DNA of 33,806 nt from an uncultured Collinsella sp. (GCA_902489775.1 CABUBH010000022.1:1-33806), one strand, 5' to 3'; counted from the stretch's first letter, positions 6,524-14,645 are shown. The notes: generated by a model not told the origin, from the sequence alone. Program-made: numbers and translations.

Positions 6524-6537
6524 CGAACATTTGTTTG
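6524..6537. promoter_or_regulatory. SOS box 3 (LexA operator), next to lexA
   Basis: CGAACATTTGTTTG matches the LexA consensus with one weaker position (GTTT for GTTC). It ends 23 nt before the lexA start, fitting autorepression. I see no strong -35/-10 pair for lexA; a weak one (TTCGAA 6494-6499, CAAAAT 6517-6522) would overlap boxes 2 and 3. Confidence 0.8.
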
Positions 6538-6560
6538 ACATGGGTAGAGAGGATGCCCTG

Positions 6561-7205
6561 ATGGCTCGCAAAATTACCAAGCGTCAGCAGCAAATTTACG
6601 ACTTCATCAAGGAATATCAGCAGGAGAAGGGTTATCCGCCCAGCGTGCGCGAGATGGCTTCTGCCGTGGGCCTTTCCTCCCCCAGCACCGTGCACGCCCA
6701 CTTATCTGCCTTGGAGGCGCGCGGGCTGCTCAAGCGCGATGCCACCAAACCGCGCGCCCTGGAACTCTTTAACGAGGACGGCTCCTCTGTCTCAATTTCT
6801 AAATCTGACGAGCCCACCGCACCTCGTGGAACGGTCTCGCTACCGCTCGTTGGTCGCGTCGCGGCTGGGATCCCCATTCTGGCCGAGCAGAATATCGAAG
6901 ACACGTTTACTATCCCGACCGAAATCGCCACTGATCAGGGTTCCTTTATCCTTGAGGTGCATGGGAGCTCAATGATCAATGTCGGCATCTTCAATGGCGA
7001 TTACATCATCGTCCGTGAACAAAAGAGTGCCATGAATGGCGAAATTGTCGTGGCCATGATTGATGGTTCAGCGACCGTCAAGACGTTCTACAAGGAGCAG
7101 GGACGCGTACGCCTGCAGCCTGAGAATGACACCATGGAGCCTATCTATGCAACGAATCCCGTTATCTTGGGCAAAGTCGTCGGCTTGATGCGCCGGTTCT
7201 CGTAA
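6561..7205 (+). CDS. lexA: SOS repressor LexA
   Basis: 214 residues. The N-terminal winged helix (KITKRQQQIYDFIKEY, then PPSVREMASAVGLSSPSTV) binds SOS boxes. The C-terminal S24 domain cleaves itself when RecA filaments form. The cleavage site is Ala102-Gly103 in RVAAGIP, the Ser of the dyad is Ser137 (HGSSM) and the Lys is Lys174 (ATVKTFY), 37 residues apart as in E. coli. I chose the ATG at 6561; GAGAGG lies upstream, and upstream in-frame ATGs (6456, 6540) have no ribosome site and would overlap the operators. The gene is divergent from the LysM gene, with three SOS boxes between. Its stop overlaps the next gene's start (TAATG). Confidence 0.95.
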   Translation: MARKITKRQQQIYDFIKEYQQEKGYPPSVREMASAVGLSSPSTVHAHLSALEARGLLKRDATKPRALELFNEDGSSVSISKSDEPTAPRGTVSLPLVGRVAAGIPILAEQNIEDTFTIPTEIATDQGSFILEVHGSSMINVGIFNGDYIIVREQKSAMNGEIVVAMIDGSATVKTFYKEQGRVRLQPENDTMEPIYATNPVILGKVVGLMRRFS

Positions 7206-7909
7206 TGCAAAAACGCATCACCATCTTTGATACCGTCCGCGGGTTTACGATGATTTCAATGGCAGGTTTTCACGCTTGCTATGATCTCGCCTACTTGTAC
7301 GACTGGGATATGCCCTGGTTTACCCAGACCGTCTTTCAAGACATCTGGCGCGCCAACATCAGCTGGGTATTTTTGTTTATCGCAGGTTGGATGTGCACGC
7401 TCTCACGCAACAATGCCAAACGAGCGGCCAAGTACGCTGCCGCAGCTTTGGTCGTCTGGATCGCAACAACGCTCGTATCGGTCGACGATTCAGTGAACTT
7501 TGGCATCATTTATTGCATGGCGGCGTGTACCGCTGTGGCAGCCGCAGCACGACCGATACTTAAGAAAGTGCCCAGCACGTGGGGCATTGCGATATGCCTC
7601 GCTCTCTTCGCGGCGACATGGGGCATCCCGAAATCGACCTATTCATTCCCCTATTTGGCGTGGCTAGGATTTCCCGGCCCCCGGTTTGTTTCAGGCGACT
7701 ATTATCCAATCATCCCATTCATATTCATGTACCTCACAGGATACTTTGCTGCGCGCACTGCTCAAAGATGCGAACATCCCGCTCCAAGCTGGGCCTACGC
7801 CAACCCCATGCCGGCGCTCGCCAGCCTTGGACGTCATGCACTCCCCTTTTATCTGCTACATCAGCCCATCATACTGGGCATTTTGGAGCTCGCCTACTCG
7901 GTGCGATAA
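7205..7909 (+). CDS. DUF1624 / heparan-alpha-glucosaminide N-acetyltransferase-like membrane protein
   Basis: 234 residues with several hydrophobic helices (for example ISWVFLFIAGWMC, YAAAALVVWIATTLV, AICLALFAATWGI, YPIIPFIFMYLTGYFAA, ALPFYLLHQPIILGILEL). The start RITIFDTVRGFTMISMAGFH, with Asp and Arg before the first helix and a His in it, fits the DUF1624/HGSNAT-like and acyltransferase-3-like families, which move acyl groups across membranes onto sugars. Acyl donor and acceptor are unknown. The ATG shares one base with the lexA stop (TAATG), so it is translationally coupled to lexA and should rise with SOS induction. Its 3' end overlaps the convergent hflX by 16 bp with no terminator between. 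The family call is moderate. Confidence 0.75.
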   Translation: MQKRITIFDTVRGFTMISMAGFHACYDLAYLYDWDMPWFTQTVFQDIWRANISWVFLFIAGWMCTLSRNNAKRAAKYAAAALVVWIATTLVSVDDSVNFGIIYCMAACTAVAAAARPILKKVPSTWGIAICLALFAATWGIPKSTYSFPYLAWLGFPGPRFVSGDYYPIIPFIFMYLTGYFAARTAQRCEHPAPSWAYANPMPALASLGRHALPFYLLHQPIILGILELAYSVR

Positions 7910-9183
7910 CGCTCAAGCCGAGGTGCAATACGAGCCGGCAGTTTCGCCACAATACGAACGCCATCCTCAAGATATTCCTCGTGCAAAAGGGTCCCCTGCT
8001 CATGCACGACTGTGATGAGTGCACCTTCACGATATGGAATGTCGGCGGAAAGCAGCACATCGGTGGCGGCCGCCTCGCGAGCAATGCGATCGACGAGATC
8101 GTCGAGCCCCTCGCCCGTTTGGGCCGAGAACAGAACAGCTTCCGGATAACGACGACGGAAACTCAATCGATCGACGCTATCGAGAAGATCGATTTTATTG
8201 AATACGGTCAGCGTTAGGCGCTCTCCGGCACCGATCTCATCAAGCACGCGGTCGACAGCCTCAAGCTGTCGCTCATAGTCCTCGTCAGACGCATCTACGA
8301 CTTTGAGAATTAGATCGGCACCCAACACCTCGGACAGCGTCGATTTAAAGGCATCGACCAGACCATGCGGCAGCTTTTGAATAAAGCCGACGGTATCAGT
8401 AATCGTCATGCCGCGACCGCCGGGCAGGCGATACGAACGCGTCGTCGGGTCGAGCGTAGCAAACAGCTTGTCCTGAGAAAGAACCGTAGAGCCGGTCAGA
8501 CGATTGAGCAACGTCGATTTACCGGCATTGGTATAACCGGCTAACGCGACGCGAAACGCCGGTGACTCAATGCGGCTCTTAGATTGAACATCGCGACGCT
8601 GTTCAACCTGCTTGAGCTCACGACGAAGCGCAGCGATCTTATTACGAATGAGGCGACGGTCGACCTCGAGCTGACTTTCGCCCTGACCAAAGCGTGAGCC
8701 GATGCCGCCGCGCGTCTGCTCCTTGGCGAGATGACTCCACATGCCACGCAGACGAGGCAACAAATATTGAAGCTGTGCCAGCTGTACCTGTAGGCGTCCC
8801 TCACGCGTCTGAGCATGAAGGCCAAAGATATCCAAGATCAGTGCCGTGCGATCGATAATCTTTACCGGCTCGCCCACGGCTTTCTCCAAATAGGATTGCT
8901 GCGAGGGCGTCAGGTCGTCGTCAAAAATAACGACATCGGCATCCATGCGATGTACCAGGCCGTACAGCTCTTCAACCTTACCGGAACCGATAAACGATTT
9001 AGGATACGGCTTTACCAAACGCTGTGACAAACGCGCCACACACTGGGCGCCAGCCGTATAGGCTAGGCGCTCAAGCTCGTCAAGCGAACGATCGAGCGGC
9101 CACGCATTGTCGCGCCACTCAACACCAACTAATATGGCACGCTCGGGCTCGGGTGCCGTGGGAACAAGGGGGAAACGGGCCAT
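7894..9183 (-). CDS. hflX: Ribosome-associated GTPase HflX
   Basis: 429 residues. HflX is a GTPase that binds stalled or hibernating 70S ribosomes and splits them. The N-terminal HflX domain (DVVIFDDDLTPSQQSYLE, then DRTALILDIFGLHAQT) and a coiled linker (IRNKIAALRRELKQVEQRR) precede the G domain: G1 GYTNAGKST (about residues 214-222), G3 DTVGFIQKLPH, G4 NKID. A C-terminal stretch follows (REGALITVVHEQGTLLHEEY). The start overlaps the miaA stop by one base (TAATG), and GAGG lies within the end of miaA, so translation is coupled. It is the last gene of the rny-to-hflX run. Confidence 0.96.
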   Translation of the reverse strand: MARFPLVPTAPEPERAILVGVEWRDNAWPLDRSLDELERLAYTAGAQCVARLSQRLVKPYPKSFIGSGKVEELYGLVHRMDADVVIFDDDLTPSQQSYLEKAVGEPVKIIDRTALILDIFGLHAQTREGRLQVQLAQLQYLLPRLRGMWSHLAKEQTRGGIGSRFGQGESQLEVDRRLIRNKIAALRRELKQVEQRRDVQSKSRIESPAFRVALAGYTNAGKSTLLNRLTGSTVLSQDKLFATLDPTTRSYRLPGGRGMTITDTVGFIQKLPHGLVDAFKSTLSEVLGADLILKVVDASDEDYERQLEAVDRVLDEIGAGERLTLTVFNKIDLLDSVDRLSFRRRYPEAVLFSAQTGEGLDDLVDRIAREAAATDVLLSADIPYREGALITVVHEQGTLLHEEYLEDGVRIVAKLPARIAPRLERYRTE

Positions 9184-10121
9184 TAGGCAGCCTCAATACG
9201 ATGCAGGATTTCCTCAACGACCTCATCGATCGTACATTCATCCATATCGAACCACACGATGCGGTCATCGCGTTTAAACCACGAAAGCTGACGTTTGGCA
9301 TAGCGACGCGAACGCATCTTGATGAGTTCGCGAGCCTCATCCATAGAAATCACGCCATTGAAAGCATCAATGATCTCTTTATAGCCAATTGCCTGCATCG
9401 ACGTCAGGGCATCTCCCAGTCCCTGGTCCATAAGACCGCGGACCTCATCGACAAGGCCCTGCTCAAACATCATATCGACGCGCAGGTTAATACGCTCGTA
9501 GAGCACCTCGCGATTGCGCGTCAGACCAAACCACAGAGCATGATAATGCTCGCGCGGAACACTAAACTGAGACTTTTGCTGCGCGTAGGACACTCCATCA
9601 TCGTGCATTTCGAGCGCGCGAATCACGCGACGAACATTATGGGGGTGGATGACCGCAGCGGACTCGGGGTCACGCTCGGCAAGCAGCGCGTGCAGCGCTT
9701 CCTCGCCTATGCGCTCGGCAAGTTCCTGATACCCCGCGCGACGATCGTCCTCAAGCTCGCCCGAGGGAAAATCCATCTCATCAAGGGCAGCCTTAAGATA
9801 CAGCCCCGTACCTCCGCAAAAAACCGGCAGGCAACCCGAACCAAGGAGACGTTCAACATGCGCGCGAGCGTCAGCCTGATAAAGCGCAGCAGAATATGCC
9901 ACACCCGGCTCTACAATGTCGACGAGACGCAGCGGCGCCGTACACTCATTGGGCGCCATCTTTGCGGTGCCGATGTCCATGCCGCGATAGATTTGCATCG
10001 CATCGCACGACAGCACTTCGGACGAAAGACGAGCGGCCAAACGGTCGGCAACATCACTCTTACCAACCGCCGTCGGACCGACGATCGCAACGGCGGAAAG
10101 ACCTGCCCCGGGAGAAACCAT
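9183..10121 (-). CDS. miaA: tRNA dimethylallyltransferase MiaA
   Basis: 312 residues, usual length. MiaA adds a dimethylallyl group to N6 of A37 in tRNAs that read UNN codons; MiaB then methylthiolates that base. The P-loop is GPTAVGKS (residues 15-22), followed by LSCDAMQIYRGMDIGTAK, where the Asp and the Q-YRG block belong to the active site, and by FCGGTGLYLKA. The C-terminal KMRSRRYAKRQLSWFKRD is the conserved tRNA-binding region. The gene overlaps miaB upstream and hflX downstream by one base each, so the three are translated as a coupled unit. Start region: a weak purine-rich GGGCGAG is the only ribosome site, which fits coupling. Confidence 0.96.
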   Translation of the reverse strand: MVSPGAGLSAVAIVGPTAVGKSDVADRLAARLSSEVLSCDAMQIYRGMDIGTAKMAPNECTAPLRLVDIVEPGVAYSAALYQADARAHVERLLGSGCLPVFCGGTGLYLKAALDEMDFPSGELEDDRRAGYQELAERIGEEALHALLAERDPESAAVIHPHNVRRVIRALEMHDDGVSYAQQKSQFSVPREHYHALWFGLTRNREVLYERINLRVDMMFEQGLVDEVRGLMDQGLGDALTSMQAIGYKEIIDAFNGVISMDEARELIKMRSRRYAKRQLSWFKRDDRIVWFDMDECTIDEVVEEILHRIEAA

Positions 10122-11491
10122 TAGCGCGGCTCGCCCACAACGGAGCCGGACAAATACCAGGTCTTGGCAACGTCAACGTCAACATCAACGATCTTGCCAA
10201 CAAGCTGATCGATGCTGTAACCCTCGGGAATAGGCGCATGCACGGTCTGATTCTTGGGACTCTTGCCCAGCAGGACCGCGTCGTTCTTTTTACTCGTTCC
10301 CTCAATGAGCGCCGGCACCACAGTATGAAGCTCGCCCTGGTTATACTCGTGTGCCGTGGTCTCGATAACCTTAACCAGGCGGTTGAAACGCTCGAGAATA
10401 ACCTCATGCGGCGTAGGATCGTCAATCTCGGCGGCCGGGGTACCGGCGCGCTTGGAATAGATGAAGGTATAGGCCTGAGCATAGCGGACCGTCTCAGCAA
10501 GTGAGAGCGTCTGCTCAAAGTCTTCTTCAGTCTCGCCCGGGAAGCCAACGATAATGTCGGTCGAGAGCGCGATGTCGGGAATGCGGTTGCGAATGCGATC
10601 GACAAGGCCAAGATAGTCCTCGCGTGTATAACGGCGATTCATCTCTTTGAGGATCCGTGTCGAGCCCGACTGAACTGCCAGGTGCAGCTGCGGCATAACG
10701 GCAGGCGTCTCGGCCATGGCATCGATGGTCTCGGGCAGCAAATCCTTAGGGTGCGAGGAAGTGAAGAAGATGCGCTCCACGCCCGTATCGCCCACGGCAC
10801 GCAGCAGGTCGGCAAAGCGCGGCTTGCCAAACAGGTCACGCCCGTAGGAGTTGACGTTTTGACCCAGCAGCGTAATCTCGCGCACGCCCTGACGGACCAG
10901 GCCCGTCACCTCGTCAACGATTTCCTCGAAGGGACGGCTCTTTTCGCGGCCGCGAACATACGGCACGATGCAGTAGGTGCAGAAGTTATTGCAGCCCGTC
11001 ATGATGGGCACCCAGGCGTGATACTGCGTCTCGCGATGCCACGGCATACTCATGGCATCCGAGTCCTCGTGCTCGTTAGTGCGGATATGGCGCTTACCAT
11101 CCAAGAACGCCTCGGCGATAAGCTCGGCAACATGCGCAATGGAATGGGTGCCAAAAATGACGTTGACGTTATCGACGTTGGTGAGCAGACCTTCGCCATC
11201 GCGCTGGGCAATACACCCACCGACGGCAACCACGCGCTTGCCCGAAGGCGAAGGCGGCAGGCTCTTGCAGGAATTGCACTGTCCGTACAGACGGGTATCG
11301 GCAGCCTCACGCACGCAACACGTCATGAAGACGACGATGTCGGCGTGCTCGGGATCAAGCGCCATCAGGCAGCCATACGAATCGAGCAGACCGCTTACAC
11401 GCTCAGAGTCATGCTGATTCATCTGGCAGCCAAAGGTGCGGATAAAGTAGGTTTTACCGGCAAGAATATCGCGTGCGGAACGCTGGTCCAT
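10121..11491 (-). CDS. miaB: tRNA-2-methylthio-N6-dimethylallyladenosine synthase MiaB
   Basis: 456 residues. MiaB is a radical-SAM methylthiotransferase that turns i6A37 into ms2i6A37 in tRNA. The N-terminal cluster cysteines are Cys22 (FGCQMN), Cys58 (MTCCV) and Cys93 (GGCIAQRDG). The radical-SAM triad is Cys167, Cys171, Cys174 in GCNNFCTYCIVPYVRG. The C-terminal TRAM domain ends near the stop. Start: ATG at 11491 with AGGA about 10 nt upstream. The downstream partner miaA overlaps it by one base, so both A37-modifying steps are produced together. rimO (18143-19492) is a paralogue; MiaB is told apart by the GCQMN start motif and the VPYVRGREKSR segment. Confidence 0.96.
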   Translation of the reverse strand: MDQRSARDILAGKTYFIRTFGCQMNQHDSERVSGLLDSYGCLMALDPEHADIVVFMTCCVREAADTRLYGQCNSCKSLPPSPSGKRVVAVGGCIAQRDGEGLLTNVDNVNVIFGTHSIAHVAELIAEAFLDGKRHIRTNEHEDSDAMSMPWHRETQYHAWVPIMTGCNNFCTYCIVPYVRGREKSRPFEEIVDEVTGLVRQGVREITLLGQNVNSYGRDLFGKPRFADLLRAVGDTGVERIFFTSSHPKDLLPETIDAMAETPAVMPQLHLAVQSGSTRILKEMNRRYTREDYLGLVDRIRNRIPDIALSTDIIVGFPGETEEDFEQTLSLAETVRYAQAYTFIYSKRAGTPAAEIDDPTPHEVILERFNRLVKVIETTAHEYNQGELHTVVPALIEGTSKKNDAVLLGKSPKNQTVHAPIPEGYSIDQLVGKIVDVDVDVAKTWYLSGSVVGEPR

Positions 11492-11554
11492 GTGAATTAG
11501 TCCTAACGGGGTGGAATAGGCGGAATCAAAAAGGGCGGGCAGCGAGTGAACACT

Positions 11555-11872
11555 CTATGCCACAGGCTTAACGTCATCCATGACGACGTTATCCATAGCA
11601 GCTCGATTGATCTGGTGAACATAAATCGAAAGACGGATAGCCGTGCGTGACTCTCCGTTAATGAGGATGTCCGAGAACACCGGTGCGCAGGAAATATCAA
11701 AACCGGTCGGAATCAGAAAACCGCGCGCGATGGCAACGGCCTTGATGGCTTGGTTAACAGCACCGGCACCGACGCACTGGATGTTAACCGGCACGCCATC
11801 TTTGACCATGCCGGCAATAGCGCCGGCAACGGACGCGGGCGATGATTTGCTTGATACCTTCAGGCAATCCAT
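11555..11872 (-). CDS. spoVS: Stage V sporulation protein S family protein
   Basis: 105 residues against the usual 86; the extra length is a C-terminal tail (VHQINRAAMDNVVMDDVKPVA). The core is nearly invariant SpoVS: LKVSSKSSPASVAGAIAG, GAGAVNQAIKAVAIARGF and NGESRTAIRLSIYV. It folds like a small Alba-type nucleic-acid-binding protein. In Bacillus its loss changes sporulation, but the family is common in non-sporulating bacteria. ATG at 11872 has CAGGAG upstream; an in-frame ATG at 11947 would overlap the preceding gene. It lies between the GHKL ATPase and miaB, the same rny...spoVS-miaB order recalled from Bacillus. Its role here is unknown; RNA binding linked to RNase Y is a guess. Confidence 0.93.
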   Translation of the reverse strand: MDCLKVSSKSSPASVAGAIAGMVKDGVPVNIQCVGAGAVNQAIKAVAIARGFLIPTGFDISCAPVFSDILINGESRTAIRLSIYVHQINRAAMDNVVMDDVKPVA

Positions 11873-11922
11873 GAAGAAACTCCTGCGTTTAAAAGTACGT
11901 TTTAACTGCAACAACTGTATCG

Positions 11923-11940
11923 TACCGAGCGGACTCGGTA
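11923..11940 (-). other. Small perfect hairpin between the GHKL gene and spoVS
   Basis: TACCGAG (11923-11929) and CTCGGTA (11934-11940) form a 7-bp stem with a CGGA (minus strand TCCG) tetraloop. No T-run follows in the minus direction, so it is more likely an RNA-processing or stabilising hairpin within the polycistronic message than a terminator. Confidence 0.45.
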
Positions 11941-11946
11941 AAGGCA

Positions 11947-13032
11947 CTATTCCTCTTTGGCAAGATCGAACGTTACGGTGATGCGATCACGCGAAACGCG
12001 GATTTTTGGGTCACCGCAGAGGTTGAGGTAATAACGAGCGGCAAGGTCGTTGAAGTCGCGTTCAACGGCTCGCGAGAACTGCGCCATGTCGTCCTTGGCG
12101 ATACGCAGTCCGCGGCGATCCTTGGCAAGATCGACCGGAGCGGACGCATGTGAGGACGAATCGCGCTCTCGCAACAGGCGTGCGGTTACGCCGCGAACGG
12201 GTTTAATCTGGCCAGCCAAGATACGATGCGCCGTGCGCTCGGACATCTCAAGGCCCAGCCCCAAACAGATACGGATAAAGTCCTCAGCATCCGAGGCAAG
12301 ACCTAGGCGGTCGACGACGGGAAGCTCGTTCTCGTCATCGATAAACAGAAGATGCGATGTATCGAGCCGACTTGAGGCCTGCGCATAGAGGGTCGCAGCG
12401 ATCTCGGACGGAGAACCCAAATACACATCGCAACCACGCAGTTCCTCGAGGGCAAACTCGCACGCTGCGCGAATAATGTTATGCGGCCCGCGAGCGCAGA
12501 CGTAATGCCCGTCCTCGTCCTTGACGGCCTGAGGCCAACTCGACTGATCGGCGCGCTCGCCTAGGCGGTCGGTGGCGACGCTCACCTTAAAGGCAGAACC
12601 AAGATCGACACCGGACGATACCACGCGGGCCTCATCAGTGTTCTGCTTAATCGAGAACAATGCCATGCCTCGACCATGTACGCCCCAACGGTCCATCTTC
12701 ATACTCTCGAGCTTAGACGTGACGCGAGCATCGAAGATGCGCTCCTGCATATCCTGCGGCACGCCCGAACCGTTATCCAAGAAGACGAGCGTGCGGACGC
12801 CATCCTCTTTAGTCGTGGCGAGATAGACCTTGTCGGCGCCGGCATCGCGAGCATTACGAAGCATTTCGATAACGATATCCTCGACATGCTGAATGTCGTG
12901 CTTTGCCTGGCGCCGCTCGGCCTCCGAAACGCGGAGGCGGACATACCCCTCGCCAAGGTTCTCCTCGACGCGAAGGCTGCCCTCCCCCGACATCGACGCG
13001 ATAAATGAGATGAGCTCGTTCGCGTCGCTCAT
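11947..13032 (-). CDS. GHKL (HSP90/MutL-type) ATP-binding protein of unknown function
   Basis: 361 residues. The N-terminal third shows a GHKL ATP-binding fold: N box VEDIVIEMLRNARDAGA (residues 50-66, Asn60 and Asp63), G1 box LDNGSGVP (85-92) and a lid motif GVHGRGMALFS (117-127). The layout resembles MutL/MORC/HSP90 ATPases rather than sensor kinases: no His phosphoacceptor, no membrane helix, no receiver domain. The C-terminal two thirds (about 170-361) match nothing I recognise. It starts 1 nt after the rny stop, with no clear ribosome site, and lies before spoVS, where Bacillus has ymdB. A role tied to RNase Y or SpoVS is inference from position only. Confidence 0.75.
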   Translation of the reverse strand: MSDANELISFIASMSGEGSLRVEENLGEGYVRLRVSEAERRQAKHDIQHVEDIVIEMLRNARDAGADKVYLATTKEDGVRTLVFLDNGSGVPQDMQERIFDARVTSKLESMKMDRWGVHGRGMALFSIKQNTDEARVVSSGVDLGSAFKVSVATDRLGERADQSSWPQAVKDEDGHYVCARGPHNIIRAACEFALEELRGCDVYLGSPSEIAATLYAQASSRLDTSHLLFIDDENELPVVDRLGLASDAEDFIRICLGLGLEMSERTAHRILAGQIKPVRGVTARLLRERDSSSHASAPVDLAKDRRGLRIAKDDMAQFSRAVERDFNDLAARYYLNLCGDPKIRVSRDRITVTFDLAKEE

Positions 13033-13033
13033 G

Positions 13034-14584
13034 TTATTTAGCGATATCGACAGCGCGGCTCTCGCGAATCACGACGACGCGCACCTGACCGGGATACTCC
13101 ATCTCTTCCTCGATCTGATGGGCGATATCGTGAGCCAGAACCGTGGACTGGGCATCGGAAATCTTGTCCGGCTGAACCATGACGTGGACCTCGCGACCAG
13201 CCTGCATGGCATAGGTACGCTCGACGCCGTCATGGGAGTTGGCGATCTCCTCGAGCTTCTCAAGACGCTTGATGTAGTTCTCGGCAGACTCGCGACGGGC
13301 ACCGGGGCGAGAGGCAGAGACAGCATCGGCGGCCTGTACCAGGACATCGAGCACCGTGTTGGGGTCGACGTCGGCATGGTGAGCCTCGATAGCGTGGACG
13401 ATAACGGGCTTCTCGCCATAACGGCGGGCAAGCTCGGCGCCGATGACGGCATGCGGGCCCTCGACGTCATGGTCGATTGCCTTGCCCAGGTCGTGCAGCA
13501 GGCCGGCGCGCTTGGCGGTAACAACGTCCAGGCCAAGCTCGGAAGCCATTACGCCGCACAGGTCAGAGACCTCGAGGGAGTGCTGAAGCACGTTCTGACC
13601 AAACGAGGTACGGTAGCGCAGGGCACCAAGGGTCTTGACGATCTCGGGGTGCAGGTCGTGAATGCCGGTATCGAATGCAGCTTGCTCGCCAGCCTCGCGC
13701 ACGCGCTGCTGAACCAGGTCGGCAGCCTTGTGATACATCTCCTCGATGCGGGCGGGGTGAATGCGGCCGTCGGCGATGAGGTTCTCCAGAGCAACACGGG
13801 CGGTCTCACGACGGACCGGATCGAAGCTCGAAAGAACGACGGTCTCGGGCGTGTCGTCGATCACGAGGTTGACGCCGGAAACCTGCTCGAAGGTCCGGAT
13901 GTTGCGACCCTCGCGACCGATGATACGGCCCTTGAGGTCATCAGAGGGAATGTGCACGGAGGTAACGGTGACCTCGGCAGTGTGATCGGCAGCGCAGCGC
14001 TGAATCGCCAGAGACAGAATCTCCTGGGCGGTCTTGTGGCACTCGGCGCGAACCTGCTGCTCGGACTCGCGGATGATCGTGGCGGCCTCGTGGGTGACCT
14101 CGCCGCGAACCTTATCGAGGAGCTCCTTGTGCGCGTCCTCGCGGGTAAGGTCGGCGATACGCTCGAGCTCGGAGGTCTGCTTTGCGCAGAGCTCCTCGAG
14201 CTCACGGGAGCGCTTCTCGACCTGACCGGCCTGGCTGGACAGCTGATGCTCGCGCTTGTCGAGAGCGTCGTTGCGGCGATCAAGGGATTCCTCGCGCTGC
14301 ATCACGCGGTTCTCGAGCGTACGAATCTCGTTCTTACGCTGCTTGTCCTCGGCCTCGGCGGCCTGCTTGTTCTTGATGATCTCCTCTTTAGCCTCGAGCA
14401 GAGCCTCTTTTTTGAGGGTCTCGGCCTGACGCTTAGCATCACCGATCAGGGACTCAGCCTGTGCGTGTGCCGACTGGATCTTTTCGTCGGCCTCGTGAAG
14501 ACTACCCTGCTTGGCGGTGCGCATGTAGGCAATGGCGGCGATGGCACCCAAAACGATGCCAACGAGCGCTGCGATGATAGGCAT
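13034..14584 (-). CDS. rny: Ribonuclease Y
   Basis: 516 residues, family-typical. RNase Y is the membrane-anchored endoribonuclease that starts mRNA decay in many Gram-positives. One N-terminal helix (MPIIAALVGIVLGAIAAIAYM) is followed by a long coiled coil (Lys/Glu/Gln-rich, about residues 30-180), a KH domain with GRIIGREGRNIRTFE (about 218-232) and an HD domain with LLHDLGKAIDHDVEGPHA (about 360-377), whose His-Asp pair binds the catalytic metals. I start it at the ATG 14584, 6 nt after AAGGAG. The in-frame GTG two codons earlier overlaps that ribosome site. It heads the run with the GHKL ATPase, spoVS, miaB, miaA and hflX. Confidence 0.96.
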   Translation of the reverse strand: MPIIAALVGIVLGAIAAIAYMRTAKQGSLHEADEKIQSAHAQAESLIGDAKRQAETLKKEALLEAKEEIIKNKQAAEAEDKQRKNEIRTLENRVMQREESLDRRNDALDKREHQLSSQAGQVEKRSRELEELCAKQTSELERIADLTREDAHKELLDKVRGEVTHEAATIIRESEQQVRAECHKTAQEILSLAIQRCAADHTAEVTVTSVHIPSDDLKGRIIGREGRNIRTFEQVSGVNLVIDDTPETVVLSSFDPVRRETARVALENLIADGRIHPARIEEMYHKAADLVQQRVREAGEQAAFDTGIHDLHPEIVKTLGALRYRTSFGQNVLQHSLEVSDLCGVMASELGLDVVTAKRAGLLHDLGKAIDHDVEGPHAVIGAELARRYGEKPVIVHAIEAHHADVDPNTVLDVLVQAADAVSASRPGARRESAENYIKRLEKLEEIANSHDGVERTYAMQAGREVHVMVQPDKISDAQSTVLAHDIAHQIEEEMEYPGQVRVVVIRESRAVDIAK

Positions 14585-14619
14585 GCTCACTCCTTTTTAT
14601 GGATTCTTTACACAACAAA

Positions 14620-14645
14620 GCGAACCGTCCTTACGAACGGCTCGC
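14620..14645 (-). other. Hairpin in the rny 5' leader
   Basis: GCGAACCGT (14620-14628) and ACGGCTCGC (14637-14645) pair over 9 positions with one mismatch (G-U type on the minus-strand RNA), loop of 8 nt. In the minus direction it is followed by TTTGTTGTG, then the rny ribosome site about 40 nt on. It may be a leader hairpin or weak attenuator; the rest of the 257-nt gap 14585-14841 shows only A/T-rich promoter-like sequence and the recX terminator. Confidence 0.4.

Noticed and set aside
6535..6540. TTGACA as a -35 for lexA
   Set aside because: It lies only 20 nt before the lexA ATG, so a -10 would fall inside the coding sequence.
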